Position numbers and translations under genes: made by a program. The notes under the pieces are model-generated. The model had not been told where the DNA came from, made no database searches, and was given only the letters and a program-made list of their open reading frames with translations. Shown piece after piece: positions 14,985 through 24,800 of a stretch of 51,763 nt of DNA (position 1 is the first letter of the stretch; every line of letters begins with the position of its first letter). The stretch spans positions 1-51,763 of the forward strand of contig NZ_VNIM01000021.1 of NCBI RefSeq assembly GCF_007785815.1, given 5' to 3'. This stretch comes from Alterirhizorhabdus solaris (GTDB taxonomy: Bacteria > Pseudomonadota > Alphaproteobacteria > Sphingomonadales > Sphingomonadaceae).

Positions 14985-17536
14985 CCGCGCCTCCCCTTGA
15001 TGACGTGGCGCTGGACCACACGGCGCAGAACGACCCGGCGGTGCGCACCGCGCAGGAGGACCGGCTGCGCGCCGTGTGGAAGCCGCCCGCCGGCCTGTTC
15101 CTGCGGTGGAGCGACGTGAACAACAACCGGGTGGGCATCTGGTATACGCTCACCGCCTTCGTCTTCATGCTGTTCGCCGGCGTGCTCGCGCTGGTGATGC
15201 GCGCGCAGCTGGCGGTGCCGGACAACGATCTCGTCAGCGCGAACACGTTCAACCAGTTGTTCACGCTGCACGGTTCGATGATGATGTTCCTGTTCGCGGT
15301 GCCGATGTTCGAGGCGGTCTCGATCATCCTGCTGCCGCAGCTGCTGGGCGCGCGTGATCTGCCGTTCCCCCGCCTCTCCGCCTTCGGCTACTGGAGCTTC
15401 CTGATCGGCGGCGTGTTCGTCGGCGGATCGATCTTTTTCAACGTGGCGCCCGATGGCGGCTGGTTCATGTATCCGCCGCTCACCACCCGCACCGACCTTT
15501 CGGGGCTGGGCGCGGACATCTGGATGCTCGGCCTCAGCTTCATCGAGGTGTCGTCGGTGGCGGCGGCGGTGGAGCTGATCGTCGGCGTGCTGAAATGCCG
15601 CCCGCCGGGGATGCGGCTGAACCTGATGCCGCTCTATGCGTGGTACATCCTCGTCGTGGCGGTGATGATCCTGTTCGCCTTCCCGCCGCTGATCGCGGGC
15701 GACGTGCTGTTCGAGATGGAACGGCTGCTGGACTGGCCGTTCTTCGATGCGGCACGCGGCGGCGATCCGCTGCTGTGGCAGCACCTGTTCTGGATCTTCG
15801 GCCACCCCGAAGTGTACATCATCTTCCTGCCCTCGATCGCGCTGTTCGCGATGCTGATCCCCACCTTCTCGCAGCGCCACCTGCTCGGCTATCCGTGGAT
15901 CGTGCTGGCGGCGGTGGGCACCGCCTTCCTGTCGTTCGGGCTGTGGGTGCACCACATGTTCGCCACCGGGCTGCCCAAGATCAGCCTCGCCTTCTTCTCC
16001 GCCGCGTCGGAGGCGGTGGCGATTCCCACCGGCGTGCAGATCTTCTGCTTCATCGCGACCCTGTGGGCAGGCCGGGTGATCTGGTCCACGCCGCTGCTCT
16101 ACGCCACCGGCAGCCTCGCCATCTTCGTGATCGGCGGGCTGACGGGCGTGATGGTGGCGGTGGCCCCGTTCGACTGGCAGGCGCACGATACCTATTTCAT
16201 CGTGGCGCACCTGCATTACGTGCTGCTGGGCGGCACGCTGCTGCCGCTGTTCGGCGGGTTGTATTACTACTGGCCGCTGGTGACGGGGAAAAAGCTGTCC
16301 GACCGCCTCGGCCGCATCGCCTTCTGGGTGATGTTCGCCGGCGCCAACCTCGCCTTCTTCCCGATGCACTTTTCCGGGCTGATGGGCATGCCGCGCCGCG
16401 TGTTCACCTATCCGGCCGAACTGGGGCTGGGCGGGCTGAACATGGCTTCCACGATCGGCGCCTTCCTGTTCGCCGCCGGCGTGGCGCTGGTGTGCGTGGA
16501 CCTGTGCCTGTCGCCCACCCGCAAGAAGGGCAAGCGCAACCCGTGGAACGCCGGCACGCTGGAATGGCTGGCGCACCCGGAGGACGAGGACTGGGGCATC
16601 CGCTCCGTTCCGCTGATCGAAAGCCGCTATCCGATCTGGGACCAGCCGGGCTTCGTGGAGAAGGTGGACGAGGGCCGTTTCTTCCTGCCCGATGCGGAAG
16701 AGGGGCGGCGCGAGACGATCGTGACCACCGTGCTCGATGCGCGGCCGTTGCAGGTGGTCCGCCTCGGCACGCCCAGCTTCAAGCCGATGTTCACCGCCAT
16801 CGCGCTGGGCGGGGTGTTCATCCTGACCACCTACCACCTCTACTGGGCGGCGCTGGGCTGCGGCGTCACCACGCTGGCCATGATCCTGTGGTGGCTGTGG
16901 ACGGGCACCGCTGAAATACCGGAAAAAGCAGGCAAGTCGATCGGCCACGGCCTGACCATCCCGCTGTATATCTCCGGGCCGTCCTCCTCGGGCTGGTGGG
17001 CGATGTTCATCACGATGATGGCGGATGCGACGGCCTTCTCCGGCCTCGTCTTCGGTTACTATTTTTTCTGGACGATCCACCCCGAGTTCCCGCCCGCCGG
17101 GCCGGGGATGGACGGGCCGGGCGCATTCTGGCCGATGGCGGCACTGGCGCTGGTGCTGGCCGGCTGGGCCGCCACGCTTGTTGCGCGGATCATCCATGCG
17201 CGCGGGCAGGTGAGCGCGGCGCGCGGGCTGCTGGCGTTCGGCATCCTCGCCAGCCTCGCCAGCCTTGCCGCCGGCCTCGCCGGGCCGTGGCTGACGGACC
17301 TTCGCCCCACGCTCCACGTTTACCCCGCCATCGTGTGGACGCTCGCCATCTGGACCACCGCGCACAGCGGCATCGGCGCGATCATGCAGGCCTATGCGCT
17401 GGCCCGCAGCCTGGCGGGCAGGATGCCGCCCGCCTATGATGCCGATCTGCACAACATCACCGTGTACCAGCACTTCCTCGCGCTCACCGCCATCGTCGCC
17501 TACGCCACGATCGGCCTGTTTCCGGCGGCGGCATGA
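14981..17536 (+). CDS. coxA: Cytochrome c oxidase subunit I+III fusion
   Basis: 851 residues: heme-copper oxidase subunit I (about 1-560) fused to a subunit III-like domain (about 640-850). Subunit I shows HGSMMMFLFAVPMF (heme a ligand region), the GHPEVYIIFLP stretch with the CuB His and cross-linked Tyr, WVHHMFATG (CuB His pair) and DTYFIVAHLHYVL (heme a3/a ligands). The HPEVY form places it with A-type oxidases. The C-terminal part (SGPSSSGWWAMFITMMADAT onward) matches subunit III helices. Such I+III fusions are typical of caa3/SoxM-type terminal oxidases that reduce oxygen to water and pump protons. ATGA overlaps bind it to both coxB and the next gene. Confidence 0.94.
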   Translation: MTAPPLDDVALDHTAQNDPAVRTAQEDRLRAVWKPPAGLFLRWSDVNNNRVGIWYTLTAFVFMLFAGVLALVMRAQLAVPDNDLVSANTFNQLFTLHGSMMMFLFAVPMFEAVSIILLPQLLGARDLPFPRLSAFGYWSFLIGGVFVGGSIFFNVAPDGGWFMYPPLTTRTDLSGLGADIWMLGLSFIEVSSVAAAVELIVGVLKCRPPGMRLNLMPLYAWYILVVAVMILFAFPPLIAGDVLFEMERLLDWPFFDAARGGDPLLWQHLFWIFGHPEVYIIFLPSIALFAMLIPTFSQRHLLGYPWIVLAAVGTAFLSFGLWVHHMFATGLPKISLAFFSAASEAVAIPTGVQIFCFIATLWAGRVIWSTPLLYATGSLAIFVIGGLTGVMVAVAPFDWQAHDTYFIVAHLHYVLLGGTLLPLFGGLYYYWPLVTGKKLSDRLGRIAFWVMFAGANLAFFPMHFSGLMGMPRRVFTYPAELGLGGLNMASTIGAFLFAAGVALVCVDLCLSPTRKKGKRNPWNAGTLEWLAHPEDEDWGIRSVPLIESRYPIWDQPGFVEKVDEGRFFLPDAEEGRRETIVTTVLDARPLQVVRLGTPSFKPMFTAIALGGVFILTTYHLYWAALGCGVTTLAMILWWLWTGTAEIPEKAGKSIGHGLTIPLYISGPSSSGWWAMFITMMADATAFSGLVFGYYFFWTIHPEFPPAGPGMDGPGAFWPMAALALVLAGWAATLVARIIHARGQVSAARGLLAFGILASLASLAAGLAGPWLTDLRPTLHVYPAIVWTLAIWTTAHSGIGAIMQAYALARSLAGRMPPAYDADLHNITVYQHFLALTAIVAYATIGLFPAAA

Positions 17537-17913
17537 AGCGCGGGATCGGCCACCGCGTCCGCGAACTGAAGGTCACGCTGTGGACGCTGATCGTGCCGCC
17601 CACGCTGTGGGCCGCGCATTTCCTGTTCTCCTACCTGTGGGCCGCGATCTCGTGCGAGAAGGTGGGGTATTTCGCGCGCTTTCCCATCACCTTCGCGGTC
17701 GGCACAGGGCTGGCACTGGTGCTGATCGTCGCCTCCGGCCTGATCGCCTGGGCGCAGACGCGCACCCCCGGCACGCCCGCTCCGCACGATGGCGGCACCG
17801 ATATCGATCGCCTGCGCTTCATCGCCTACAGCACGATGCTGCTGGCGGGGCTGAGCTTCGTCGCGGTCGTGTTCACTGCCATTCCGGTGATGCTGATCGG
17901 CGATTGCCGGTGA
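17533..17913 (+). CDS. Small membrane protein of the cox operon
   Basis: A 126-residue protein with three hydrophobic helices (about 15-40, 52-76 and 96-120). It holds the motif PPTLWAAHFLFSYLWAAISCEK, shortened here: PPTLWAAHFLFSYLWAA then ISCEK. Proteins of this type lie between oxidase and ctaG genes in alphaproteobacterial caa3 clusters and have no assigned function; an assembly or stability role is inferred from position. It starts at an ATG overlapping the coxA stop and ends in a GTGA overlap with ctaG. Confidence 0.75.
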   Translation: MKRGIGHRVRELKVTLWTLIVPPTLWAAHFLFSYLWAAISCEKVGYFARFPITFAVGTGLALVLIVASGLIAWAQTRTPGTPAPHDGGTDIDRLRFIAYSTMLLAGLSFVAVVFTAIPVMLIGDCR

Positions 17914-18500
17914 GGCGCCTAGGCCTGGCCGGCGGCATCGCGCTGCTGCCCGTGGGGTGGATCGCGGCGGCCGGCGGCTTCGGCATGGTGGGGCACATGG
18001 CCGGGCACATGATCGCCGTGGCCGTCGCCGCGCCGCTGCTGGCGATCGGGTTGCGCGGCACCGCCGGTGATCCGGCACGGCGCTGGCCCGCGATCGTCAC
18101 GCCGCTGGCGATGTCGGTGGTGGAACTCGTGGTCGTATGGGGGTGGCACCTGCCCGCGCTGCGCCGCCTCGCCGATGCCGCCCCGGCGCTGCTGGCGCTG
18201 GAACAGGTGATGTTCGCCACCGCCGGCCTGCTGCTGTGGTCGGCGGTGCTGGCGGCGGGGCAGCGCATGGCGGGCGTCGGCGCGCTGCTGCTCACCTCCA
18301 TGCACATGACGCTGCTCGGCGCGCTGATCGGCCTTGCCCCCCGGCCGCTGTACGCGATGCACGGCGCGCACGCACTCGGCCCGCTGGAGGATCAGCAACT
18401 CGGCGGGGTGGTGATGCTGATGGTGGGCGCGGCGAACTATTTCATCGGTGGCCTGGCGATCCTCGCCGGGCTGCTCTCGATGCGGCGGGAGGCGGCGTGA
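17910..18500 (+). CDS. ctaG: Cytochrome c oxidase assembly factor, caa3 CtaG type
   Basis: 196 residues, mostly membrane helices, with the sequence pattern of the caa3-type CtaG family: GMVGHMAGHMIAVAVAAPLL near the start, WGWHLPALRRLADAAPALLALEQ centrally, and LGPLEDQQLGGVVMLMVGA near the C-terminus. The paired His and Met residues are the presumed copper-handling groups; the family helps assemble the CuB centre. It is distinct from the Cox11-like CtaG. Start is GTG 17910 overlapping the previous stop (GTGA), and the same kind of overlap joins it to the cytochrome gene. An assembly factor inside the operon suggests a self-contained oxidase module. Confidence 0.87.
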   Translation: MRRLGLAGGIALLPVGWIAAAGGFGMVGHMAGHMIAVAVAAPLLAIGLRGTAGDPARRWPAIVTPLAMSVVELVVVWGWHLPALRRLADAAPALLALEQVMFATAGLLLWSAVLAAGQRMAGVGALLLTSMHMTLLGALIGLAPRPLYAMHGAHALGPLEDQQLGGVVMLMVGAANYFIGGLAILAGLLSMRREAA

Positions 18501-19549
18501 CGATCCGGATCACCTGGGGCCGCGCCGTGGCCGCGTTCGTCACGCTGGCGCTGGCGGGGCTGCTGTTCGCCTGGAGCGGCATCTTCAACATCGCCGCCTC
18601 CTCGGGCCACTGGCCGGTGACGGACTGGTTCCTGCACTGGGCGATGCGGAACTCGGTGCGCACCCACGCCGCCTTCTCGGTGCCCAAGGACGCCGCCGAC
18701 CCCACCGGCATGGTGAGCGCGGCCGGGCATTTCGACGCCTCCTGCGCGATCTGCCACGGCGCGCCGGGCCGCCGCCCCTCGCCGGTGATGCAGGCCGCCA
18801 CGCCGCCCGCCCCCGATCTGGCGGTGAACGCGCGTGAATGGAGCGACCGCCAGATCTTCTGGATCCTGCGCCACGGCGTGAAATACACCGGCATGCCCGC
18901 GTGGCCCGCGCTGGACCGCACCGACGAGATCGGCCGGATGACCGCCTTCGTCCGCGCGCTGCCCACCATGACGCAGGCCCGCTACGAGACGCTGGTGGGC
19001 CGCGCGACGATGACGGCGGCGCGGGCCGATCCGATCGCCGCCTGCGTGGGCTGCCACGGTGCCGACGGGCGGGGGCGCGGCCAGCGCGACATCCCCGTGA
19101 TCGCCGGGCAGAACGCCGCCTACCTGCACGCCACGCTGCGCGCCTATGCCACCGGCAGGCGGGCGAGCGGCGTGATGGCGCAGGCCGCCGCCCCGCTGGA
19201 CGACGCGACGATGCGCCGACTCGCCGACCGGTTCGCGGCGATGCCCGCGTCTGGGCCGTCGCGGCCCGCCACCCCCGATGCGGCGGCGGTGCGCATCATC
19301 GCCGACGGGCTGCCGGATAGGCAGTTGCCTGCCTGTGCGAGCTGCCATGCCCCCGGCCGCTCCCCGCTGTATCCCAAGCTCGCCGGGCAGCGCGCCGGCT
19401 ACATCGCCGCGCGCCTGCGCGGCTGGCAGGCGGAGGAGGGCACACCCGATGCGCGCCTGCCGCAGGATGCGATGCCGGCGATCGCGCGCCGCATTCCGGA
19501 AGACATGATCGATCCCCTCGCCCGCACGCTGGCGGCCGGGATGCGCTGA
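18497..19549 (+). CDS. Membrane-anchored triheme cytochrome c
   Basis: 350 residues from GTG 18497. One N-terminal membrane anchor (about 10-32) precedes three class I cytochrome c domains with heme sites CAICH (83-87), CVGCH (183-187) and CASCH (280-284). GMPAW and AMP-containing segments supply likely Met ligands. It is the last gene of the oxidase operon, joined by a GTGA overlap, and is the natural electron donor or wire to the caa3 oxidase, from the bc1 complex or a periplasmic dehydrogenase. Tandem-heme proteins of this kind also serve alcohol or aldose dehydrogenases, so the electron source is open. Confidence 0.87.
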   Translation: MTIRITWGRAVAAFVTLALAGLLFAWSGIFNIAASSGHWPVTDWFLHWAMRNSVRTHAAFSVPKDAADPTGMVSAAGHFDASCAICHGAPGRRPSPVMQAATPPAPDLAVNAREWSDRQIFWILRHGVKYTGMPAWPALDRTDEIGRMTAFVRALPTMTQARYETLVGRATMTAARADPIAACVGCHGADGRGRGQRDIPVIAGQNAAYLHATLRAYATGRRASGVMAQAAAPLDDATMRRLADRFAAMPASGPSRPATPDAAAVRIIADGLPDRQLPACASCHAPGRSPLYPKLAGQRAGYIAARLRGWQAEEGTPDARLPQDAMPAIARRIPEDMIDPLARTLAAGMR

Positions 19550-19826
19550 TCCGGTTGCGCCGACCCTGGTGGGGAGATGCCGCCCGGCCATGTACAAGGC
19601 GCGGCCCCGGCACACTCACCCGCGCCATAGGTAGCAGCGTCGACCGACCGTGGATCGACGAAGAGGGCGTGGTCCTCGCGCCGTTGGCGGCCAGCCACCG
19701 CCTCGGCACGTGCGCGTAGGGGATCGTTGCGCCCACTCTCGCTGCCGGCACGCCCGCGGCGCGATCCCGTCCGGTCCGCCCTCGCCATCCTGCACGCATC
19801 GCACCGGTACGCGGAGCCGCCCGGCC

Positions 19827-21065
19827 TCAGCCGCCGATCACCATGCCGGCGAGGCAGGCACTGAGCAGGTTGGAGAGCGCGCCCGCCGCGACCGCCTTCA
19901 GCCCCAGCCGGGCCAGCACCGGGCGCTGGTTGGGCGCGAGGCTGCCCGTCACCGCCATCTGGATCGCGATCGAGCACAGGTTGGCGAAGCCGCACAGCGC
20001 GAAGGTGACGATCGCCACCGTGCGCGCCGACAGCGTGGGGGCGACCTGCCCGAGGTGGATGAAGGCGACGAACTCGTTGAGCACGATCTTCTCGCCGAAC
20101 AGCCCGCCGGCGGCCAGCGCCTCGTTCCACGGCACCGACAGCGCGTACATCACCGGCGCGAACACATAGCCGAGCAGCATCTGGAAACTGAGATCGGGCA
20201 GGCCGACGTACACGCCCACGCCGTCGAGCAGCCCGTTGGCCAGCGCCACCAGCGCCACGAAGGCGAGCACCATCGCCCCCACCGCCACCGCCAGCCGCAC
20301 GCCGAGCTGCGCCCCCATCGAGGCGGCCATGATGACGTTGGCGGCACGCTCCCCACCGATGTCGTCCGCCTCGGCCGGTTCCTCGCTCGCCGGGACGAGC
20401 GGATCGGCGGGATCGTCCGGCATCATGATCTTCGCCATCAGGATGCCACCCGGCGCGGCCATGAAGCTGGCGGCGATCAGGTAATCGATGCTGATCCCCA
20501 TCTGCGCATAGGCCGCCAGCAGCGTGCCGGCGACGCCCGCCATCCCCGAGCTCATCACGGTGAACAGCTGCGCGGGGGTGAGCCGCGCCAGATAGGGGCG
20601 GATGACGAGCGGCGATTCGCTCTGCCCGACGAAGATGTTGGCCGCCGCGCACAGCGCCTCGATGCGGCTGATGCCCAGCGCCCATTCCAGCGCGCCGCCG
20701 ATCCAGCGGATCACCCGCTGCATGATGCCCAGATGGTAGAGGATCGAGACGAGCGCCGCGAAGAACACGATCACCGGCAGCGCCTGGATCGCGAAGCTGG
20801 CACCCACCGGCGGCGACGCCAGCCCGCCGAACACGAAGCGGGTGCCGGCGTTGGCGTAGCCGAGCAGGTTCGTCACGCCGCGCGACATGCCGGTCAGCGC
20901 CGCCCTGCCGATCGGCACGTAGAGCACGAGAATCGCGATGGCGACCTGCAGCGCGAAGGCGGGCGCGACGATGCGCCAGCGGATGTGCCGCCGGTTGGAC
21001 GACAGCGCGACCGCGATCAGCAGGATAAGGAAAATGCCGGGCAATCCGGCGACGATATTGCCCAT
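19827..21065 (-). CDS. Concentrative nucleoside transporter (NupC/CNT family)
   Basis: 412 residues with the CNT fold: N-terminal helices, then the diagnostic substrate-site loop AANIFVGQSESPLVIRPYL and the second hairpin-site motif with NEFVAFIHL. The family imports nucleosides with Na+ or H+. The segment EEPAEADDIGGERAANVIM between the two halves is the usual interfacial-helix region. A 277-bp gap separates its 3' end from the cytochrome operon; I see nothing recognisable in it. It diverges from the YhhQ-type transporter. Which nucleosides are carried cannot be read from the sequence. Confidence 0.9.
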   Translation of the reverse strand: MGNIVAGLPGIFLILLIAVALSSNRRHIRWRIVAPAFALQVAIAILVLYVPIGRAALTGMSRGVTNLLGYANAGTRFVFGGLASPPVGASFAIQALPVIVFFAALVSILYHLGIMQRVIRWIGGALEWALGISRIEALCAAANIFVGQSESPLVIRPYLARLTPAQLFTVMSSGMAGVAGTLLAAYAQMGISIDYLIAASFMAAPGGILMAKIMMPDDPADPLVPASEEPAEADDIGGERAANVIMAASMGAQLGVRLAVAVGAMVLAFVALVALANGLLDGVGVYVGLPDLSFQMLLGYVFAPVMYALSVPWNEALAAGGLFGEKIVLNEFVAFIHLGQVAPTLSARTVAIVTFALCGFANLCSIAIQMAVTGSLAPNQRPVLARLGLKAVAAGALSNLLSACLAGMVIGG

Positions 21066-21214
21066 CGGCGACCTGTGGCTTTCTTCCGAAGGGCCGGGAA
21101 ACGCGGACCGGCCGCCGCCCCCGCTGCGATTGATCGACCTTGCCCGGCATGGCGGCTAAGACACGCGGACGCAATGCCTTTCGCCCCAGCGGGCGGCCAG
21201 CCAAGGGAGCCCTG

Positions 21215-21871
21215 ATGAGCCGGACCATCATCGTATCGCCTGCCCAGATGCTGCTCGTCACGCTGTACGGCGGGCTGGTGTGCATGGCGGGCATCCTCGG
21301 CACCAAGATTCTCGCGGTGGGGCCGCTGGCGGTGGAGGGCGGGATCCTGGCCTTCCTGTTCCTCGTCGGCCTCTCCAGTGCGGCGGCCGAGTTGTACGGG
21401 CGACGTTTCGCCAGCCGGCTGGTGCTGATCGGGTTCGTGCCGCTGGTCGTCGCCGCGTTGCTGATCCGGCTCGTCATCGCCTTGCCCCCGGCGCCGTTCT
21501 GGGCGGCGCAGCAACCGGCGTTCGCCGCGCTGCTCGGCCAGTCGGCGCGGATGATGATCGCGGGGATGATCGCCTATGGCGTCTCGCAACTGCTCAACGT
21601 CGCCATCTTCTCGCGGCTGAAGCGGCGCGAGGGGCGGCGGCTGCTGTGGCTGCGCGCGGCGGTGGCCGGCATGGTGTCGCAGGTGGCCGATACGATGATC
21701 TTCATCGCCGTCGCCTTCTACGGCGTGCAGCCGCTGCTGCCGCTGCTGGTCGGGCAGGTGATCGCCAAGGTGACGCTGTCCGCCGTGCTGGTGCCGCCGT
21801 TCATCTACGCCGTCGTGGCGCTGGCCCGGCGGATCGACGGCACCGAACCGGGCGACGGCGCGGCGCGGTAG
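21215..21871 (+). CDS. yhhQ: Queuosine-precursor transporter (YhhQ/VUT family)
   Basis: 218-residue integral membrane protein of the DUF165/VUT family. Early helices contain GILGTKILAVGPLAVEGGIL and the conserved polar motif SSAAAELYGRR, and the third signature is SQVADTMIFIAVAFYG. E. coli YhhQ imports preQ0/preQ1 for queuosine tRNA modification, and related proteins do the same elsewhere. ATG 21215 has AAGGGAG about 5 nt upstream. I looked for a preQ1 riboswitch in the 149-bp upstream gap and saw none that fits a known class. A strong hairpin overlaps its 3' end. Confidence 0.85.
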   Translation: MSRTIIVSPAQMLLVTLYGGLVCMAGILGTKILAVGPLAVEGGILAFLFLVGLSSAAAELYGRRFASRLVLIGFVPLVVAALLIRLVIALPPAPFWAAQQPAFAALLGQSARMMIAGMIAYGVSQLLNVAIFSRLKRREGRRLLWLRAAVAGMVSQVADTMIFIAVAFYGVQPLLPLLVGQVIAKVTLSAVLVPPFIYAVVALARRIDGTEPGDGAAR

Positions 21872-21891
21872 CCCCGGAGGCCACCGCGCCG
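21861..21891. terminator. Hairpin between convergent genes
   Basis: CGGCGCGGT (21861-21869) pairs perfectly with ACCGCGCCG (21883-21891), straddling the end of the YhhQ-type gene and stopping 7 bp before the TonB-receptor stop. No T-run on either strand, so terminator strength is uncertain. Confidence 0.4.
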
Positions 21892-21898
21892 CGTAGGC

Positions 21899-24800
21899 TC
21901 AGAAGGTGAACCGCGCGCCGACGCGGATCGAGTAGAGCGACTGGCGCGACGAGATCACCTGCTGCGTCGCCGGCACCGCGCTCGGCGAGATATAGCGATA
22001 CTGCGCGCAAGCCTGTCCGGTGTTGGTGGCGGTCTGCCCCGTCCCCGGTGCGGTACCGGTGGCGACCGGCGTGGTCAGGCACGATACGCGGACCGCCGGG
22101 ACGGTATAGGGGAAGCTGTACTCGCGGATCTGCCCCCAGTCCTTGTCGATCAGGTTGGTGAAGTTCTCGATATCGGCGAACAGGGTGATGCGGCTGCGGC
22201 CCACTCCGGTCGGGATCTCCTGCGACAGATGCAGATCGAGCTTGGTGAACCACTTCGAGTTGAACGCGTTGCGCTTGGCGATGCCGCCGCGATATTTGTC
22301 CAGCCCGGTGGTGTTGATGAGCGTGTCGAGCGTCTCGGCGGTCGCGGCGCTGTCGTAGGAGACGCGCGGATCGTTGAGGCCGGTCGGCACGTAGAGCAGG
22401 TAACGCTGACCGGTGCCGGTGTTGCCGAACACCGCACCGCGACCGGCCGAGGTGTCATGCATGGTGTAGCTGTACGGCTTGCCGATCCGGGTTTCGCCGA
22501 ACAGGCCGATGTTGGTCTTGTAGTCGCCGAAGAAGGCGTGATCGAAGGTGGCGCCATATTTGAAGAAGTGCCGCACCTCGTCGTTCGACACGCCATAGGC
22601 GGCGCCGGTGGGCGCGTCGAAAGCGCCGTTGCCGTAATTTGATCCGGCGGTGGAGGATGTGGCCGGCGCCTGGTCCTTCACGTCCTGATAGGTGTAGCTG
22701 GCAAAGACGCTGCCGAACCCGCGCACCGTCTTCTCCATGCGTGCCACGGCGATGTAGGTGCGGCCCTTCTTGGTGTTGGTGAGCAGGATGTCCTGAAAGG
22801 TATCGCTGAAGTTGGGCAGGCCGCTGGCAAGGTTCGTCGCCGGGATCAGCCGGGTGCGGCCATCGGGCGTGGTCGCCACCAGCGGATTGGTCGATGGGCT
22901 GGGGATCGAGCGGATATCGGTGAAATACACCTGATTGCGGACCTTGGACCACAACAGGTCGCCGCCGAACGTCCACCCGCCGCCGAGGAAATTGTCGAAC
23001 TCGGGCGTCCAGTCCACCGAGGCGGTGGCGCGCCACTGCGAGGGCAGCTTGAACTTCGGGTCCAGCTCGTTGGTCGGCGCGGTCGCGTTGCGATCGGTCG
23101 GCACGGTGGCAGACGATTGCAGCAACGCGTTGGCCGCCGACGGGATGGTGGCGCCGTTGACCGCGTTCAGGATCGCCGCCCCCTGCGCGGCATTGGCGCC
23201 GGTGAAGCTGCCGTCCGCGTTGCGCCGCACGTCGATCGAGTTCGTGAGGAAGCCCGTGTTCGAGAAGCTGTTCGACACGTACACATCCGGCGAACCACCC
23301 GAGAAGATGCCCACGCCGCCGCGCAGCGAGATATCGCGCACCGGCTTGATCTCCACCCCGATACGCGGCTGGAACACGCCCCGACCGGAAATGTAGGCGG
23401 TGTTGCTGAACCCGCTCCGCAGCGCGAACGCCTGATTGACCGCCGGGCGGCTGTCCCCGCCGTACAGGTCGTAGCGGGCGCCGTAAGCCAGCGTCAGGAA
23501 GTCGCCGACCCGCCACGTATCCTGAATACCGAACGTATAGGACTGGTAGCGGAACGCGGCCGCGCCGTTCGCCGGATCGAGGGAGGGCACCGCGTTCTGG
23601 TAGCGCAGGCGATTGGCGACGCCGTTCTGGAGGGCGTCGATCGAGTCGAAATAATAGTCGCCGGCGGTGCGCGAGACGAACAGGTTGAAGATCTTGGTGT
23701 CCTGATATTCGGCGAAGATCCGCAGGTCATGGTCGTCCCGCGTCAGCCGCGCTTGCACCAGCCCGCCATAGCTCTTGCTGGTCAGTTCGTTGGACTGGCG
23801 CGATATATCGGGGCCGATCGAGACGGTGCCGTTGCCTGCCGCGCAGTTGAGCGGATCGGCATCGGATTGCGCCGCGGTGCAGACCTGGAACTGGGCGAAA
23901 CCGCGCCCCAGCACCGGATCCTGCCCGCGCTTGTAATCCTTGTAGAAGCCGCGCACCTCGGTCGAAAATTCATCCGACCAGTCGCTGTTCAGCTGCGCCA
24001 CGCCGGTATGAAGCCGGTTGGACGCGACATAGCCGTTCGATTCGAGGCCGAGGCCCGGCGCGTTGGCGGTGCCGCTCGCCGGGCCGACGTTGGTGTTGTT
24101 GCCGAACTGGATCGAGTCCTTGGTGTAGATGTAGGTGACCGAAGCACGCTGCGTTTCAGATAGGTTGGCGTCGATCTTGGCGACGAGGCGATCGTCGCTG
24201 TCGTTCGAGTTGTTGAGCACGCCGCCCGCGTTGTAGTTGTAGCGGCTCTGCGCGATCGAGGTGATCTGCGAGACGGCGGCATCGGTGATGTTGGGGATGA
24301 CCGTGCCGGCATTGTTGCCGGGCGTGCCCTCCACGATCGGGGTGCCGGCGCGGATGCGCTCGCCCGCGATCATGAAGAACAGCCTGTCCTTGATGATCGG
24401 GCCGCTCAGTTCCGCCCCGTAATTCTCGTATTTGAAGTTCGGCAGCGTCACGCGGCCGGTCGGCACGCCGGGGCCGGGCTTCGTCTTCTTGCCGGTCAGC
24501 TCGTCGGCGGAATAGGCGTAGAAGCCGGTGCCGTGGAATTCGTTGGTGCCCGATTTGAGGATCGCGTTGATCGCACCGCCCTGAAAATTGCCCTCGCGCA
24601 CGTCATAGGGGGCCACCTTGGTCTGGAACTGGCCGATCGCATCGAACGGCACCGGCGAGCGGCGGGTCGGCAGGCCATCCGGGTTCAGGCCGAAATTGTC
24701 GGTCACGGGCACGCCGTCCACCGAGAAGCGATTGAAGCGCGCGTTCTGCCCGGCGAACGAAACCGCCCGGCCGCTGCCCTCCGAATAATCGAGGCGGGCG

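Noticed and set aside
19550-19826. Possible small gene between the cytochrome operon and the nucleoside transporter
   Set aside because: Short Arg/Gly/Cys-rich frames on both strands, none with a ribosome binding site or family resemblance.
21066-21214. preQ1 riboswitch upstream of the YhhQ-type transporter
   Set aside because: Expected from the gene's role, but no stretch matches the preQ1 class sequences I know; nothing claimed.
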